Shown: piece after piece, positions 22,618 to 36,100 of the stretch
Layout: each line of letters starts with the position of its first letter
How positions within the stretch are numbered: the first letter of the stretch is position 1
Source of the DNA: Helianthus annuus
Taxonomy: Eukaryota; Streptophyta; Magnoliopsida; Asterales; Asteraceae
DNA: 64,000 nucleotides
NCBI RefSeq assembly: GCF_002127325.2
Contig: NC_035447.2
Location: 25,931,762-25,995,761, forward strand
Reading direction: 5' to 3'
Notes under the pieces: generated by a model
The model's database searches: none
The model's input: the letters and a program-made list of their open reading frames with translations, nothing else
Told to the model about the DNA's origin: nothing
Position numbers and translations under genes: made by a program

Positions 22618-25600
22618 TGTCACACCCCGATTTCCACGTGTCACCGGTGGGCCCGGTGTGGGGTACAGTGACGTAGTTGGCATCGTCATAGACAATCAAC
22701 ACAATATAATACTGCACAGCGGAAGCAGAATAGATACATTTCAACCTTTAAATAAATTGCAATAATAAATATCACAGTAGTTGAAACGGATCCACAGGCG
22801 GATCAAATAAAATAAGATAAAAATAGTTCAACAGATATTTGTCGTCCGAGCTTGCGAGACTATAGTGGACGCTCTTAGGAAACAGCCAGCCTATTTTCGT
22901 ATAGTACCTGCACTTAACCTTTTGGGAAAATACGTCAGTTTACACTGGTAAATACAAATCGACTGACTCATTTTGAAAATGATTGAAAATTGATTTAAAT
23001 GCACAAGGCATAAATATTTTTATTAACTTGGGATAATTATATGATATAAACTTGTGAACGATTTACATGCACTCGTATCTTTGGTGGCCCGGGATCTGCT
23101 GTCCGGGCTAAGAATTAAATGACACACCACATTAAAGAGTTATACACGACGAGTGTACGCCTACACCCCGTGCTCTGGTCGTGGCCATCTCGTAAGATAA
23201 TGCCAAGGATATCCGGGACACGGTCAATAACCCCCCAAAGCCTTTAAGTAAGACAAGACTGTTTAAACGAAGTCGCACAAGCTATTCAAGACTGTACACC
23301 CATAAGGAGCAGGACTTGTGCGCCCGATCAAGCGGTATTTTAAATACCGTACCCCAAGCCCGTATAGGGAAAATAAGTCAAAATGTATTTACCTGAGCAA
23401 GTATGTAACACAAACGGTAAGTGTGGTAGCTTTTACTGGGCCTCCTAATCTGGAACAAAGGTTTATAATTAACCTATTAGATTCCTAACGGGTCTTTTAT
23501 TTAAGCCTAAGCTTTGACCGGTTAGTTTTAAGAATGATACGGTTTACGCACGATTAAGCGAAAGACCGGATAGAATGTGATTTAGACCCGACAAGTTTGA
23601 ATACTTGTATAATATGGGTATACTAAATACATTCTGGATTTTGAAATAAAAATGATATCGTTTGACCCGTTTCGGTCAATTTACGCAAACTAGCTACGTA
23701 AACCGAACCGAACGCAAAAAGGGCGATACGGGTAGACCAATGATTCAAACGCAAGTTCCCTGATATAATATGCTTTAATTATGATATAACATCAGTAAGT
23801 TATGTTCTATATTGCCCGGAATAATTTTAAACCCAATTTATGCCTTAGAAGGACATTTTGGTCATTTAAAAGATAATAAAAGAGTAAAATTAGAAATCTG
23901 AGTTTCGGGTCTGGTTCATACAGTAAATATACTTAATATAACATATTATATCAGTAGGGTATGACCCATATACCAAATTTATCATTTAAAACCAAACTAT
24001 GCACCGTAGGGGTATTTTAGTAATTTCACAAGGGCTAAAAATGCCAAAACTGGAAATCTGAGATTATATACTTATACTTACTGTTATTATATGAAAATAT
24101 GCTAATTACATCAGTAGGTATAAGTCTTACATGTTTAAAACAAGTATAACGCTTACTATGCGCTTAAAATGCTAAAAATGCGATTTAAGGGCGTTTTCGG
24201 GTTTTCACAATAAATCTGAGATTTTTATATTTCCAGAATACTTAAAATAATTTATTTAACTTATAAAACCAGTAGAAAAAGGTTTCGGGTCAAAAGGATG
24301 TGTAAAACTCATTTTATGGCTTAAACGGTCAAAACCGACATAACCCGAAATAACTAGGCGATCTAGGATCCGTTCAGCCAAAAATTAATTAAAAATCATC
24401 AAGATTCCCAGAATATTATAATACATCAGTTGGTAAAAAGTTTTATACCAAAACGTGGCCAGAAATAGGTCATATGCGAAAAGGGCCGTTTATGTAAATT
24501 TATAATATAGTTTTACGCTAATGGCCATAACTCACAATCTGGACCACCAACTGATCCGAAATTTTCGGTGCAAGTTTATATACTAGAAATAAAGATTTCT
24601 ATCCTTTCACTTTTCCAAAAATCACGTTTTATATCAAAAAGGGCAAAATAGTCAACTTTATGCATAAATCGGAAACATGCATTCGAATCGGCTAAGCATA
24701 GACTTAAACAACAAAAATTCCAGAAAGTCTAGCCAAAATGCCAATGGTCAAAAATGCTCTAAAATACAGACCTCACACATGCATGTACGGATCCGAACCG
24801 ATAGTCTACGAATTAGTCGTTTTATAGGACTTTCGGCTCCGATTCGTATTTATACTATAGATTGTCGAGTTGATCGTGGTAAAATACATTCTTATATTCA
24901 TAATAAAGCTATTTATGAAGATCAAACAGATTGCATGTAATCTATATCATTATTCATGTCATCTTTCACAAAAATCGCTTCTGTTGACTTTTTAGAAATA
25001 GGTTTGACTCGACATTTAGCATGCATGTAGTGGGAATCAGAGAGTACCCTTTTGAGGGTTTGTTTCCCACATAAATACCAACATAAATCAGGTTTCAATT
25101 CGAGAAATGACTGAAAGAAATCCGTTTAATCAGAAAGTCAAAGCTTATGAACAACCAGTTTGACTTTTACTAATAATCAAAACAAGAATGGATTAGAGAT
25201 TGAATTGAGAGCTTACAAGGGTCCTATTGATGTTTAGTGAACACTAGAAATCGTCCCTGATATTCAGAAATGCTCCAGAAAGCTTGAGAGAGTTCTTGAA
25301 TGTAGAGAGCTCCTTGTTCACAACTTCAAGTGCCAAGAATAATGATCACAATCTGATTTAAAGAGTGAATCAGATGTTTGTAGTAGGCTCCTGTTGAACT
25401 AGGCATGCAAGGGCACGTATTGGGGCAGATGGGAGGTGGAATGAGCTGTAATCAACTTAAATTCGGACCCAAATCAGCCTGTTTTGCGAATTCTGTCGCT
25501 GGCAGACCCACGCGGCCCGCTTGGGTCAGTCCAGGCGGGTCGCCTGACCCCCTGTTCAGCCAAACAAGTTTCAATTTTGGCAGAAATGGTCCCTGAGCTT

Positions 25601-26157
25601 GTACGCGATGTTTCGGCTACTTTTCTCGACCCGTAAACCCCCAAACTTGGTTTCTAAGAACCTTAGGACTTTTACCAACATGGAAATGTCCTCGGACAAT
25701 TTTGCGCTCAACCGAAAAGCCCTGAAATTCGACGTTGACGCTTTTAGTCCTTCAAGTACGGTTTTGGCCATAACTTTCTCATACGTTGACGAAACTTCAT
25801 GAAATTTTTACCACATATTCTAGTGAGTATATTTTAGCTTTACAAAGCTTCGGGTCTGCCAAAAGTTCACTCAGAGGTATAAATTAAACATGTTGACACT
25901 TTTGGCCCCTATAGTTTGCAATACTTCACTTTTGTGCAATTTCCGCGTCGTATGATCCATGAACCATCCGTTTAAGGTTATAAACATTATGTAGGGTTAT
26001 CATAGAGCCTATTTATCCATTGTTGACACTTTGGACCCTTACGTTCCATAGTTTTCACTGTTTGTCACTTTTAGTCCCTCTAAAGTATGTTTTCACATAA
26101 CGGAACCTTATGACACGTGTCAAGACATTATTGGACGAAATTTTTCGAGGTGTTACA
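22618..26157 (-). repeat. Chromovirus 3' LTR (3540 bp)
   Basis: tgtcacaccccg...gaggtgttaca. The boundaries are fixed by the TSD and the polypurine tract. No long open frame. Confidence 0.95.
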
Positions 26158-26170
26158 TCCTCACCCCCTT
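26158..26170 (-). other. Polypurine tract
   Basis: The minus strand reads AAGGGGGTGAGGA directly before the 3' LTR. Confidence 0.85.
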
Positions 26171-26193
26171 AAAAGAAATCTCGACCCCGAGAT

Positions 26194-29100
26194 TTATTCA
26201 AACAAATGGGGATATTTTTCTTTCATCGTGGATTCCACTTCCCACGTGTATTCGGGACCCCTACGGGCATCCCACTTGACCTTAACAATAGGCACGTGCT
26301 TCCTTCGGAGCTTCTTTACCTGTCGATCCTCTATCGACAAAGGTTTTTCCACAAATTTTAGACTTTCGTCTATGTGTATATCTGTATGCGGTATAACCAG
26401 TGAATCGTCAGCGAAACACTTCTTCAAATTACAGATGTGAAACACATTATGAATGGCACTAAGTTCTTCAGGCAAGTTTAACTTGTAAGCGACTGCCCCG
26501 ACACGTTCGATTATCTCGAAAGGTCCTATATATCTCGGGCTTAGCTTGCCTTTCTTTCCAAATCGCATTACACCTTTCCAAGGTGATACCTTAAGCAACA
26601 CTTTTTCACCCACATCGAAGTGAAAATCCTTGCGCTTAGGATCCGCATAACTTTTCTGCCTATCCCTGGCAGCTTTCAAACGATCACGGATCTGAACGAT
26701 CTTGTCTGTCGTCTCAAAGACGATATCTGGTCCAGACAACTGGACATCTCCAACTTCTGCCCAACAATTGGGCGATCTACACTTTCTACCGTATAGGGCC
26801 TCAAAAGGCGCAGCCTTTATGCTGGAATGGTAGCTATTGTTGTAGGAGAATTCAATCAGTGGTAGGTTCTTATCCCAACTACCACCTAAGTCGATCGCAC
26901 ATGCTCGAAGCATGTCTTCCAAAGTTTGAATAGTACGCTCGCTCTGACCATCAGTCTGAGGGTGATAAGCCGTACTAAAATTCAAACGAGTGCCCAACGA
27001 TTGTTGGAAACTCTTCCAAAAATGTGACGTATATCTAGTATCTCTATCAGAGATAATAGATATAGGTATACCATGTAGCGCTACTATCTTATCGACGTAT
27101 AATTGAGCTAGCATATCTGAGCTATACGTTTCTTTGATGGGTAGAAAATGAGCTGACTTAGTCAGTCTATCTACAATGACCCATATAGTATCATTTCCCT
27201 TTTTCGTCTTTGGCAACTTGGTGATAAAATCCATTGTCACCATTTCCCACTTCCATTTGGGAATTTCAGGTTGTTGAAGCAAACCTGACGGCTTCTGATG
27301 CTCGGCCTTGACTTGCGCACAAGTCAAGCATTTAGCTACATGCTCAGCTACTGACTTTTTCAAACCAATCCACCAGTAGTTTGATTTCAAATCCTGGTAC
27401 ATCTTATCTGCTCCATGATGAACTGAGTATTTAGAGCTGTGGGCTTCCTGGAGGATAACATCCCGAAGTCCTCCATATACTGGAACCCATATTCGTCCGT
27501 TTAGTCGTAGCATACCATCTTTGTCGTAGGATAACTGCTCCTCGGTTACTCCTAACTTTTCTGCAGGATAGTTAGCTTCAAGCACAGCTTCCTTCTGTGC
27601 AGCTAACACCCTTTCATTCAAGTTATTTCTTATTTCAATGCGCTTGGCATTGGTTCTGATCGGTTTAACCCTTTCTTTCCTGCTTAAGGCGTCGGCAACC
27701 ACATTTGCCTTGCCTGGATGGTATCTTATCTCACAGTCATAATCATTTAGAGTTTCCATCCATCGCCTTTGTCGCATGTTCAATTCCTTCTGATTGAACA
27801 GATGCTGAAGACTCTTGTGATCCGAATAGATTATACACTTGGTTCCATACAAGTAGTGTCTCCATAGCTTCAAAGCAAATACAACCGCACCCAATTCCAA
27901 ATCGTGGGTGGTGTAGTTCTTCTCGTGCACCTTGAGCTGTCGAGAAGCGTAGGCAATGACCTTGCCTTTCTGCATGAGTACACAGCCCATGCCAGTATGT
28001 GATGCATCACAATACACCACAAATTCATCTATACCATCGGGCAACGTCAATACTGGCGCATTGCTCAGCTTCTGCTTCAGAATGTCAAAGGATTCCTGCT
28101 GCTTAGGGCCCCAATCAAACTTAATCTTCTTACGGGTCAATGAGGTTAGGGGCGCAGCAATCCTTGAGAAGTCCTCGATGAATCTCCTATAATATCCTGC
28201 CAATCCGAGGAAACTGCGAATCTCAGTAGGAGTCTTCGGCTCCTGCCAATTCATGACTGCTTCTACTTTAGCGGGATCTACTTGGATACCACGCTCACTC
28301 ACTACATGTCCAAGGAATTGGACTTCTCGAAGCCAAAATTCACACTTCGAAAATTTGGCATAAAGCTTCTCTTGATGCAGAAGTTTGAGAATACAACGAA
28401 GGTGTTTCTCATGGTCAGCTTGGCTCTTTGAGTAGATAAGAATGTCATCAATAAAGACAATGACGAACTTATCTAAATAAGGCTTGCAGACGCGATTCAT
28501 GAGATCCATGAATGCGGCTGGTGCGTTAGTGAGCCCAAACGGCATTACTAGGAACTCGTAATGTCCATAACGAGTCCTAAACGCTGTCTTGTGCACATCT
28601 TCGTCTTTGACCTTCAGCTGATGATAACCTGACCTCAGGTCGATCTTGGAGAAATAGCTTGCTCCTTGCAACTGGTCGAACAGATCGTCGATCCTGGGTA
28701 ACGGATACCGATTCTTGATAGTGACCTTATTAAGCTCACGGTAATCGATGCACAGACGCATCGATCCATCCTTCTTTTTAACGAACAAGATTGGCGCTCC
28801 CCAAGGAGACGAGCTAGGTCTAATAAAACCTTTGGCTAAAAGCTCATCCAACTGCGTCCTCAACTCCTTCATCTCCGTTGGTGCCAATCTGTATGGTGCT
28901 CTTGCTACAGGTGCAGCGCCTGGTATGATATCTATCCGAAACTCTACTTGCCTATCTGGTGGCAAACCAGGTAGCTCTTCAGGGAAAACCTCAGGATATT
29001 CCGAAATAACGGGAATATCTTCAATCTTCGGCTTCGGCTCATCAATGGTGACTTGTGCCATATAAATGACACATCCTTTCTGCATGCATCTGGATGCCTT

Positions 29101-29910
29101 GAGCATGGACACTTGCTCCGGCAATCCATGCTGGGTATCTCCTTGAATAGTAAGTGACTCACCAGACGGAGTCTTCACTATCACCTGCTTTCTGTTGCAC
29201 AGAATCTGGGCTTGGTTACTCGACAACCAATCCATGCCTATCACTATGTCGAATCCAGCTAACTTAAAGGGAAGCAAGGATAACGGGAAAGAATGATTCC
29301 TAATGGATATAACACATCCATCTAGAACAGTCGAGGCGGTTTCTAAGGTTCCATCGGCTAATTCCACCTCATATTTCACACTTAAGGTTTTAACAGGAAG
29401 GTTCAACAGTTTACAAAACTTATCATCTACAAACGACTTATCGGCTCCTGAATCAAACAAGACTCTAGCAAAAACATCATTTACAAGAAACGTACCGGTA
29501 ATGACGTTGTCGTCAAGGACTGCTTCCTTAGCGTCCATTCTGAAGACTCTCGCATTAGTCTTCTTCCCATCATCAACCTTCTTCGCATTCTTTGGGCAGT
29601 TGGGCCGAATATGCCCTTTCTCGTTGCAACCGAAACAAGTTGCATCTTTCATTTTCTTGCAATCCACAGCTTTATGATCTGTGGACTTGCAGATCCCACA
29701 ACGTTTCTCAAAAGACTGGGACTTAGATTCTTGCCTGCATCTCCCAAAGTGATACCTCTTACAAACCTTGCATTTGGGTTTCTCACCCGACTGATCCCCT
29801 TTCTTGAACCCCGATCCTTTCCTATGGTCGTTGTTTCCCTTGTGTCGTTTCTCAGATCTTCGTGGGGTGTCATCCTCACGTTTCCTTTTGTTCTCTTCCG
29901 AGCTCTTCAT
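26194..29910 (-). CDS. Chromovirus Pol (with Gag C-terminal zinc knuckles)
   Basis: A 1238-codon open frame. Zinc knuckles lie at residues 47-58 (atypical), 71-84 ([14 protein letters not shown]) and 92-105 ([14 protein letters not shown]). The aspartic protease has [10 protein letters not shown] with D153. Reverse transcriptase spans about 340-520, with FIDD at 486-489. RNase H has VYCDASHTG at about 632. Integrase has a zinc-binding HHCC region (H824-C864) and catalytic residues D894, D955 and E991 ([11 protein letters not shown]). The C-terminus is a chromodomain-like module ([19 protein letters not shown]), as in Tekay-type chromoviruses, which may steer integration to heterochromatin. 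All key residues are present. The first ~30 residues are really the end of the Gag capsid linker, reached by a frameshift from the upstream ORF. Confidence 0.93.
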   Translation of the reverse strand: MKSSEENKRKREDDTPRRSEKRHKGNNDHRKGSGFKKGDQSGEKPKCKVCKRYHFGRCRQESKSQSFEKRCGICKSTDHKAVDCKKMKDATCFGCNEKGHIRPNCPKNAKKVDDGKKTNARVFRMDAKEAVLDDNVITGTFLVNDVFARVLFDSGADKSFVDDKFCKLLNLPVKTLSVKYEVELADGTLETASTVLDGCVISIRNHSFPLSLLPFKLAGFDIVIGMDWLSSNQAQILCNRKQVIVKTPSGESLTIQGDTQHGLPEQVSMLKASRCMQKGCVIYMAQVTIDEPKPKIEDIPVISEYPEVFPEELPGLPPDRQVEFRIDIIPGAAPVARAPYRLAPTEMKELRTQLDELLAKGFIRPSSSPWGAPILFVKKKDGSMRLCIDYRELNKVTIKNRYPLPRIDDLFDQLQGASYFSKIDLRSGYHQLKVKDEDVHKTAFRTRYGHYEFLVMPFGLTNAPAAFMDLMNRVCKPYLDKFVIVFIDDILIYSKSQADHEKHLRCILKLLHQEKLYAKFSKCEFWLREVQFLGHVVSERGIQVDPAKVEAVMNWQEPKTPTEIRSFLGLAGYYRRFIEDFSRIAAPLTSLTRKKIKFDWGPKQQESFDILKQKLSNAPVLTLPDGIDEFVVYCDASHTGMGCVLMQKGKVIAYASRQLKVHEKNYTTHDLELGAVVFALKLWRHYLYGTKCIIYSDHKSLQHLFNQKELNMRQRRWMETLNDYDCEIRYHPGKANVVADALSRKERVKPIRTNAKRIEIRNNLNERVLAAQKEAVLEANYPAEKLGVTEEQLSYDKDGMLRLNGRIWVPVYGGLRDVILQEAHSSKYSVHHGADKMYQDLKSNYWWIGLKKSVAEHVAKCLTCAQVKAEHQKPSGLLQQPEIPKWKWEMVTMDFITKLPKTKKGNDTIWVIVDRLTKSAHFLPIKETYSSDMLAQLYVDKIVALHGIPISIISDRDTRYTSHFWKSFQQSLGTRLNFSTAYHPQTDGQSERTIQTLEDMLRACAIDLGGSWDKNLPLIEFSYNNSYHSSIKAAPFEALYGRKCRSPNCWAEVGDVQLSGPDIVFETTDKIVQIRDRLKAARDRQKSYADPKRKDFHFDVGEKVLLKVSPWKGVMRFGKKGKLSPRYIGPFEIIERVGAVAYKLNLPEELSAIHNVFHICNLKKCFADDSLVIPHTDIHIDESLKFVEKPLSIEDRQVKKLRRKHVPIVKVKWDARRGPEYTWEVESTMKEKYPHLFE

Positions 29911-30002
29911 AGCTCTAAGTCTGACGACATCTTGAGTGAGGGAGAGGGATAGATCAGCTACTGATCTAAATGTAGTAGGCCTTGAAGCCTTGACACTTGC
30001 CT

Positions 30003-30767
30003 TTATCTCCGGTGCCAGACCCCCAATAAATCGAGCGACCTACGCGGCTCCGGGGTCACCAGATAAGGCACTAACCGGGATAAGGTGTTGAACGTAGTAA
30101 GATACGCTTGACAATCGAGATTCTTCATAACTAGAGACACAAAATCCGATTCAATTCTTTCAACCTCATGCTGCGGGCAGAAGTTCTCCTTGATCAGGGC
30201 CACAAACTGTTCCCATGACAAACCGTACAGTGTGGCCTTACCGGCAGCTTGTAGGAGTGACTTCCACCATGCTAACGCATCTCCCTTGAATGACTGGGAC
30301 ACGTACTTCACGACGTCCCTATCAGCACACCCGCTGATATCAACCACAGTATCCATCTCATCAATCCACGTGATGCAATCGACGGCTCCCTTTTCCCCAG
30401 TGAAATCTCTGGGCTTGCAAGATACAAAATACTTGTACGTACAGGACCTGCTGTACGTGTCATGTTTCAGCTTAATCTCCTGCTTTGGGACGCTGCTGTG
30501 GTTGGAGGAGTGATTATCATCCTCAGCTTTCTTCGGCTCACTCTTTTTAGAGGGTGGCTTACTATGAGCCTCAGAATGAGTCTTGGGCTTTGCGTGCATT
30601 TCTGTTCGGGTCCTACTCCGAGTACCACTAGATTCCCTGAATTGCCTATCCATAGCTTTGGCAACAGCGTTATCTATCAGTGCTTGCAACTCTGCACCGG
30701 TAACGTGAATCTTTGCATTATCTGAGTGTTCCCCAGAATGACTGTTGGTCTCCTCCGATTTGGCCAT
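30003..30767 (-). CDS. Chromovirus Gag, N-terminal part, frameshifted
   Basis: Starts at ATG 30767 ([17 protein letters not shown]). The acidic/basic N-terminus is followed by the retrotransposon gag capsid motif [17 protein letters not shown] and [14 protein letters not shown]. Near 30040 the frame changes: the expected continuation ([16 protein letters not shown]) is found one frame over, so the ORF ends after LGVWHRR at 30003. Homology then continues without stops into the Pol frame. A one-base loss in a gag-pol fusion is the simplest reading; programmed frameshifting is less likely because no slippery site is apparent. Confidence 0.88.
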   Translation of the reverse strand: MAKSEETNSHSGEHSDNAKIHVTGAELQALIDNAVAKAMDRQFRESSGTRSRTRTEMHAKPKTHSEAHSKPPSKKSEPKKAEDDNHSSNHSSVPKQEIKLKHDTYSRSCTYKYFVSCKPRDFTGEKGAVDCITWIDEMDTVVDISGCADRDVVKYVSQSFKGDALAWWKSLLQAAGKATLYGLSWEQFVALIKENFCPQHEVERIESDFVSLVMKNLDCQAYLTTFNTLSRLVPYLVTPEPRRSLDLLGVWHRR

Positions 30768-31440
30768 TGTAGCTTTAAGCTACAATAAAGGACAAGGTCT
30801 AATTTAGAACCTAACAGTATTATCGTTCTAGACGATTTATTAACCATGGTATCAAGAACCTTAGCAGTTAATTTAATAAATTTCATTCAGGCTTTTATTA
30901 GCAATCAAGGAATGAAAATATATATATTGGCACCATAGGCCTAGTCACAAGGACAATCACTAAATTATAAATTTAGATTTTTATAAGATTATAAATTGTA
31001 TAATTAAACAAATAATCCTTTACTAGACAGAGAGTCATAAACCACAACTGTCACTATATGACATAGTCATAACCCGTAGGTATCAAGTCATTAATAGACT
31101 TGTATACAGATATAATCTGTAGATAATTTATTAAAAAGGGTGACGTGGGTGATTTTACGAATCACGCTTAGTCAAGAATGTTAAGATGTTCTCAGACGTT
31201 AACAGGGAGCTGAATCTTTTCAACCAGGTTTTACCATCATGGCCAGGCCTGTTAATAAGGCATTCAAGCTAGGTTATACCTTACTAAGATTCTTATAAAA
31301 TGGCAAATCAAATAAAAATTGATATTTTCCATTAATTTTAATATTGTATTCACGCATATAAATAAAATGAGAAGTTCAAATTAACCATTTCAAATTTCAA
31401 ACAAAGTACTAGTACATCTTTTGCCCTAAACGGGACTTTG
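30768..31440 (-). other. Chromovirus leader between hairpin array and gag
   Basis: About 670 bp, AT-rich, with no gene recognised. In the sense (minus) direction it separates the hairpin array from the gag start codon. Confidence 0.6.
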
Positions 31441-31467
31441 AAATAACATGAATAACATGAATAACAT

Positions 31468-31624
31468 GCCCGCGCAGGGGCTAAACAAATAACAACAATA
31501 ACAAAATAAAATAAGGCAAACCCACGCAGGGGTTAACAGGTCAACATACCCACGCAGGGGTAGAATAAGATAGATATACCCACGCAGGGGTAGGATACAG
31601 GAATAGATGTCCACGCAGGGACAT
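31468..31624 (-). repeat. Array of five short hairpins with constant loop
   Basis: Each unit is an inverted repeat around acgcag (plus strand; CTGCGT in sense RNA). From left to right: gccc/gggc (31468-31481, loop gcgcag), aaccc/gggtt (31519-31534), taccc/gggta (31547-31562), taccc/gggta (31577-31592) and atgtcc/ggacat (31607-31624). Stem sequences change while pairing is kept. The array begins 28 nt after the stop of the accessory ORF. Confidence 0.85.
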
Positions 31625-31651
31625 GAGTAAATGAGACAATAATTAAAGGAT

Positions 31652-32925
31652 TCAATGATCCCTCTTGCTCTTACCCTTGAGCAAATCAAACACCTTCTTG
31701 AACATGCCACTGGTGCGACGGCGATCAGCTCGCATCTCGTGTTGAAACTCTCGTCGCATGCTATCAATCCCATGCAGGATTTCCTGAACCTGTGGCGGCG
31801 ACATCATAGGCGCCGGCGGCGGTGGCTGGTACTGTTGCGGCTGCGGTGGCTGCTGGTAACCCGGAGGGTAGCCAAAGGTAGACTGCCCAGCAGTCCAAGT
31901 GTTTCCAAATGGACCACTAGGTGGGAGTGAGCTGTAGTTCACAGCTTGCCAATAAGGGTCTCCTGTGTAATCATAACCCTGAGGGAAAACCTGCTCGAAC
32001 GGGTTAAACTGAGCTGCACTAGCATAAGCCGGAATCGGCTCTCCATAGTTCTGCGGCGGCAGAGGCGGGATCGGTACTGAAGTGACCTCCGATACGGGAT
32101 GCTGAGACTCCCCCGTCTCGGACTCCTCGGTAAGAGGCGTGTAGCGGCTGCTACCAACGTGTGGAGGGGTGCCTATGCGAATCCCTCCGCGCGTAGACAT
32201 GCGCGCGTTCCTCCTAGGCCTCTGAGGCGGAGGAGGTAAAACTGGTGGCGGCGGTGGTGACGGAGTGATCACGTCACGCCATAGGGCCTCAGATAGGTCC
32301 TGCGGTAGAGGCGGCTGCTGCTGAAGCTGCTGCTGCTGCGAGTGGTGCTGCGAGTGCACCGGCGAAACCTGGTGAGACTGGAGCATCGGAGAGTTGTGGC
32401 TGGGGGTGTAATACCAATCATGGTGCTTAAATCTCTCCTGAAAGCTGTCCCCACCATTGTAGGGTGATCCCCTAAATGGCGACCCATCCGATATCTCAAT
32501 CGGATGGTTAGGCGTACCTGACGGTGGTAGCGAGGGGTCCGTATCCTCGTCGACGTCCATCTCGTGACCACCAGAATAGTGGTCCTCCGGTCCAAGTGGG
32601 TTATGACCCACTGGCTCATCCACAAAAGCATCAGGGTTATATAAACCCTGGTAGACTGGTGCTGGATACTGGTGCGGTGACTGATGCAAAGGTATGTAGG
32701 ATCCATGCGAACCATGGGGCCCATTCTCCGAGTGGGGCCCAAACGAGTGGGGTAATGACGGTGAGGTGCTCGCGGATACCGAGTGTCTAGCAGGCTCGGC
32801 GAAAGACCTCCAAGGTCGTTGGCGGCTGTGTTGTGCGTGGCGGATGGAGCTCGCCTATGTGAGGGCCCTGCCTCATGGTCGTGTGATGTAGCAAATCCTC
32901 CTCGACCTCTCATACGGGGTGGCAT
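31652..32925 (-). CDS. Chromovirus accessory ORF upstream of gag, P/Q/S/H-rich, frameshifted
   Basis: The probable start is ATG 32925 (MPPRMRGRGGFATSHDHEAG). The reading passes to another frame between about 32856 and 32780, after which 345+ codons are open to the stop at 31652. That part is rich in P, Q, S, H and Y, and contains an acidic MDVDEDTD patch, polyQ/polyP tracts, and a basic helical C-terminus (MRREFQHEMRADRRR ... KKVFDLLKGKSKRDH). No catalytic motif or membrane segment is seen, and I do not recognise a domain family. It lies between primer site and gag, where most Ty3/gypsy elements have only leader. It may be an RNA- or nucleus-directed accessory protein, which is inference. One frameshift means this copy may not make it. 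Confidence 0.6.
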
Positions 32926-33115
32926 AGTGATCCTGTCAAAAGTCAAACAAGTTGCACAACAAATATATAAGACAAAGCAATTAATGAGATTAAAATAAAA
33001 TAAACGAAATGTTGAACATTTCCTAAGTTCTTTGTCTAGACTCGAAAATCGAGGAATGTGCAATTGTGTAACTGAGATTAAACACATTAGGATAGTGTTT
33101 AATTCACTCAGCGTT

Positions 33116-33128
33116 GGCTCTGATACCA
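33116..33128 (-). other. Initiator-Met primer-binding site of the chromovirus
   Basis: The minus strand reads TGGTATCAGAGCC, 3 nt from the LTR edge at 33132. Confidence 0.92.
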
Positions 33129-33131
33129 ACC

Positions 33132-36100
33132 TGTCACACCCCGATTTCCACGTGTCACCGGTGGGCCCGGTGTGGGGTACAGTGACGTAGTTGGCATCGT
33201 CATAGACAATCAACACAATATAATACTGCACAGCGGAAGCAGAATAGATACATTTCAACCTTTAAATAAATTGCAATAATAAATATCACAGTAGTTGAAA
33301 CGGATCCACAGGCGGATCAAATAAAATAAGATAAAAATAGTTCAACAGATATTTGTCGTCCGAGCTTGCGAGACTATAGTGGACGCTCTTAGGAAACAGC
33401 CAGCCTATTTTCGTATAGTACCTGCACTTAACCTTTTGGGAAAATACGTCAGTTTACACTGGTAAATACAAATCGACTGACTCATTTTGAAAATGATTGA
33501 AAATTGATTTAAATGCACAAGGCATAAATATTTTTATTAACTTGGGATAATTATATGATATAAACTTGTGAACGATTTACATGCACTCGTATCTTTGGTG
33601 GCCCGGGATCTGCTGTCCGAGCTAAGAATTAAATGACACACCACATTAAAGAGTTATACACGACGAGTGTACGCCTACACCCCGTGCTCTGGTCGTGGCC
33701 ATCTCGTAAGATAATGCCAAGGATATCCGGGACACGGTCAATAACCCCCCAAAGCCTTTAAGTAAGACAAGACTGTTTAAACGAAGTCGCACAAGCTATT
33801 CAAGACTGTACACCCATAAGGAGCAGGACTTGTGCGCCCGATCAAGCGGTATTTTAACTACCGTACCCCAAGCCCGTATAGGGAAAATAAGTCAAAATGT
33901 ATTTACCTGAGCAAGTATGTAACACAAACGGTAAGTGTGGTAGCTTTTACTGGGCCTCCTAATCTGGAACAAAGGTTTATAATTAACCTATTAGATTCCT
34001 AACGGGTCTTTTATTTAAGCCTAAGCTTTGACCGGTTAGTTTTAAGAATGATACGGTTTACGCACGATTAAGCGAAAGACCGGATAGAATGTGATTTAGA
34101 CCCGACAAGTTTGAATACTTGTATAATATGGGTATACTAAATACATTCTGGATTTTGAAATAAAAATGATATCGTTTGACCCGTTTCGGTCAATTTACGC
34201 AAACTAGCTACGTAAACCGAACCGATCGCGAAAAGGGCGATACGGGTAGACCAATGATTCAAACGCAAGTTCCCTGATATAATATGCTTTAATTATGATA
34301 TAACATCAGTAAGTTATGTTCTATATTGCCCGGAATAATTTTAAACCCAATTTATGCCTTAGAAGGGCATTTTGGTCATTTAAAAGATAATAAAAGAGTA
34401 AAATTAGAAATCTGAGTTTCGGGTCTGGTTCATACAGTAAATATACTTAATATAACATATTATATCAGTAGGGTATGACCCATATACCAAATTTATCATT
34501 TAAAACCAAACTATGCACCGTAGGGGTATTTTAGTAATTTCACAAGGGCTAAAAATGCCAAAACTGGAAATCTGAGATTATATACTTATACTTACTGTTA
34601 TTATATGAAAATATGCTAATTACATCAGTAGGTATAAGTCTTACATGTTTAAAACAAGTATAACGCTTACTATGCGCTTAAAATGCTAAAAATGCGATTT
34701 AAGGGCGTTTTCGGGTTTTCACAATAAATCTGAGATTTTTATATTTCCAGAATACTTAAAATAATTTATTTAACTTATAAAACCAGTAGAAAAAGGTTTC
34801 GGGTCAAAAGGATGTGTAAAACTCATTTTATGGCTTAAACGGTCAAAACCGACATAACCCGAAATAACTAGGCGATCTAGGATCCGTTCAGCCAAAAATT
34901 AATTAAAAATCATCAAGATTCCCAGAATATTATAATACATCAGTTGGTAAAAAGTTTTATACCAAAACGTGGCCAGAAATAGGTCATATGCGAAAAGGGC
35001 CGTTTACGTAAATTTATAATATAGTTTTACGCTAATGGCCATAACTCACAATCTGGACCACCAACTGATCCGAAATTTTCGGTGCAAGTTTATATAGTAG
35101 AAATAAAGATTTCTATCCTTTCACTTTTCCAAAAATCACGTTTTATATCAAAAAGGGCAAAATAGTCAACTTTATGCATAAATCGGAAACATGCATTCGA
35201 ATCGGCTAAGCATAGACTTAAACAACAAAAATTCCAGAAAGTCTAGCCAAAATGCCAATGGTCAAAAATGCTCTAAAATACAGACCTCACACATGCATGT
35301 ACGGACCCGAACCGATAGTCTACGAATTAGTCGTTTTATAGGACTTTCGGCTCCGATTCGTATTTATACTATAGATTGTCGAGTTGATCGTGGTAAAATA
35401 CATTCTTATATTCATAATAAAGCTATTTATGAAGATCAAATAGATTGCATGTAATCTATATCATTATTCATGTCATCTTTCACAAAAATCGCTTCTGTTG
35501 ACTTTTTAGAAATAGGTTTGACTCGACATTTAGCATGCATGTAGTGGGAATCAGAGAGTACCCTTTTGAGGGTTTGTTTCCCACATAAATACCAACATAA
35601 ATCAGGTTTCAATTCGAGAAATGACTGAAAGAAATCCGTTTAATCAGAAAGTCAAAGCTTATGAACAACCAGTTTGACTTTTACTAATAATCAAAACAAG
35701 AACGGATTAGAGATTGAATTGAGAGCTTACAAGGGTCCTATTGATGTTTAGTGAACACTAGAAATCGTCCTTGATATTCAGAAATGCTCCAGAAAGCTTG
35801 AGAGAGTTCTTGAATGTAGAGAGCTCCTTGTTCACAACTTCAAGTGCCAAGAATAATGATCAAAATCTGATTTAAAGAGTGAATCAGATGTTTGTAGTAG
35901 GCTCCTGTTGAACTAGGCATGCAAGGGCACGTATTGGGGCAGATGGGAGGTGGAATGAGCTGTAATCAACTTAAATTCGGACCCAAATCAGCCTGTTTTG
36001 CGAATTCTGTCGCTGGCAGACCCACGCGGCCCGCTTGGGTCAGTCCAGGCGGGTCGCCTGACCCCCTGTTCAGCCAAACAAGTTTCAATTTTGGCAGAAA

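Noticed and set aside
31426..31773. 115-codon minus-strand frame with repeated LPLRGY
   Set aside because: The repeated peptide is the hairpin array read as protein; it overlaps the better-supported accessory ORF in another frame.
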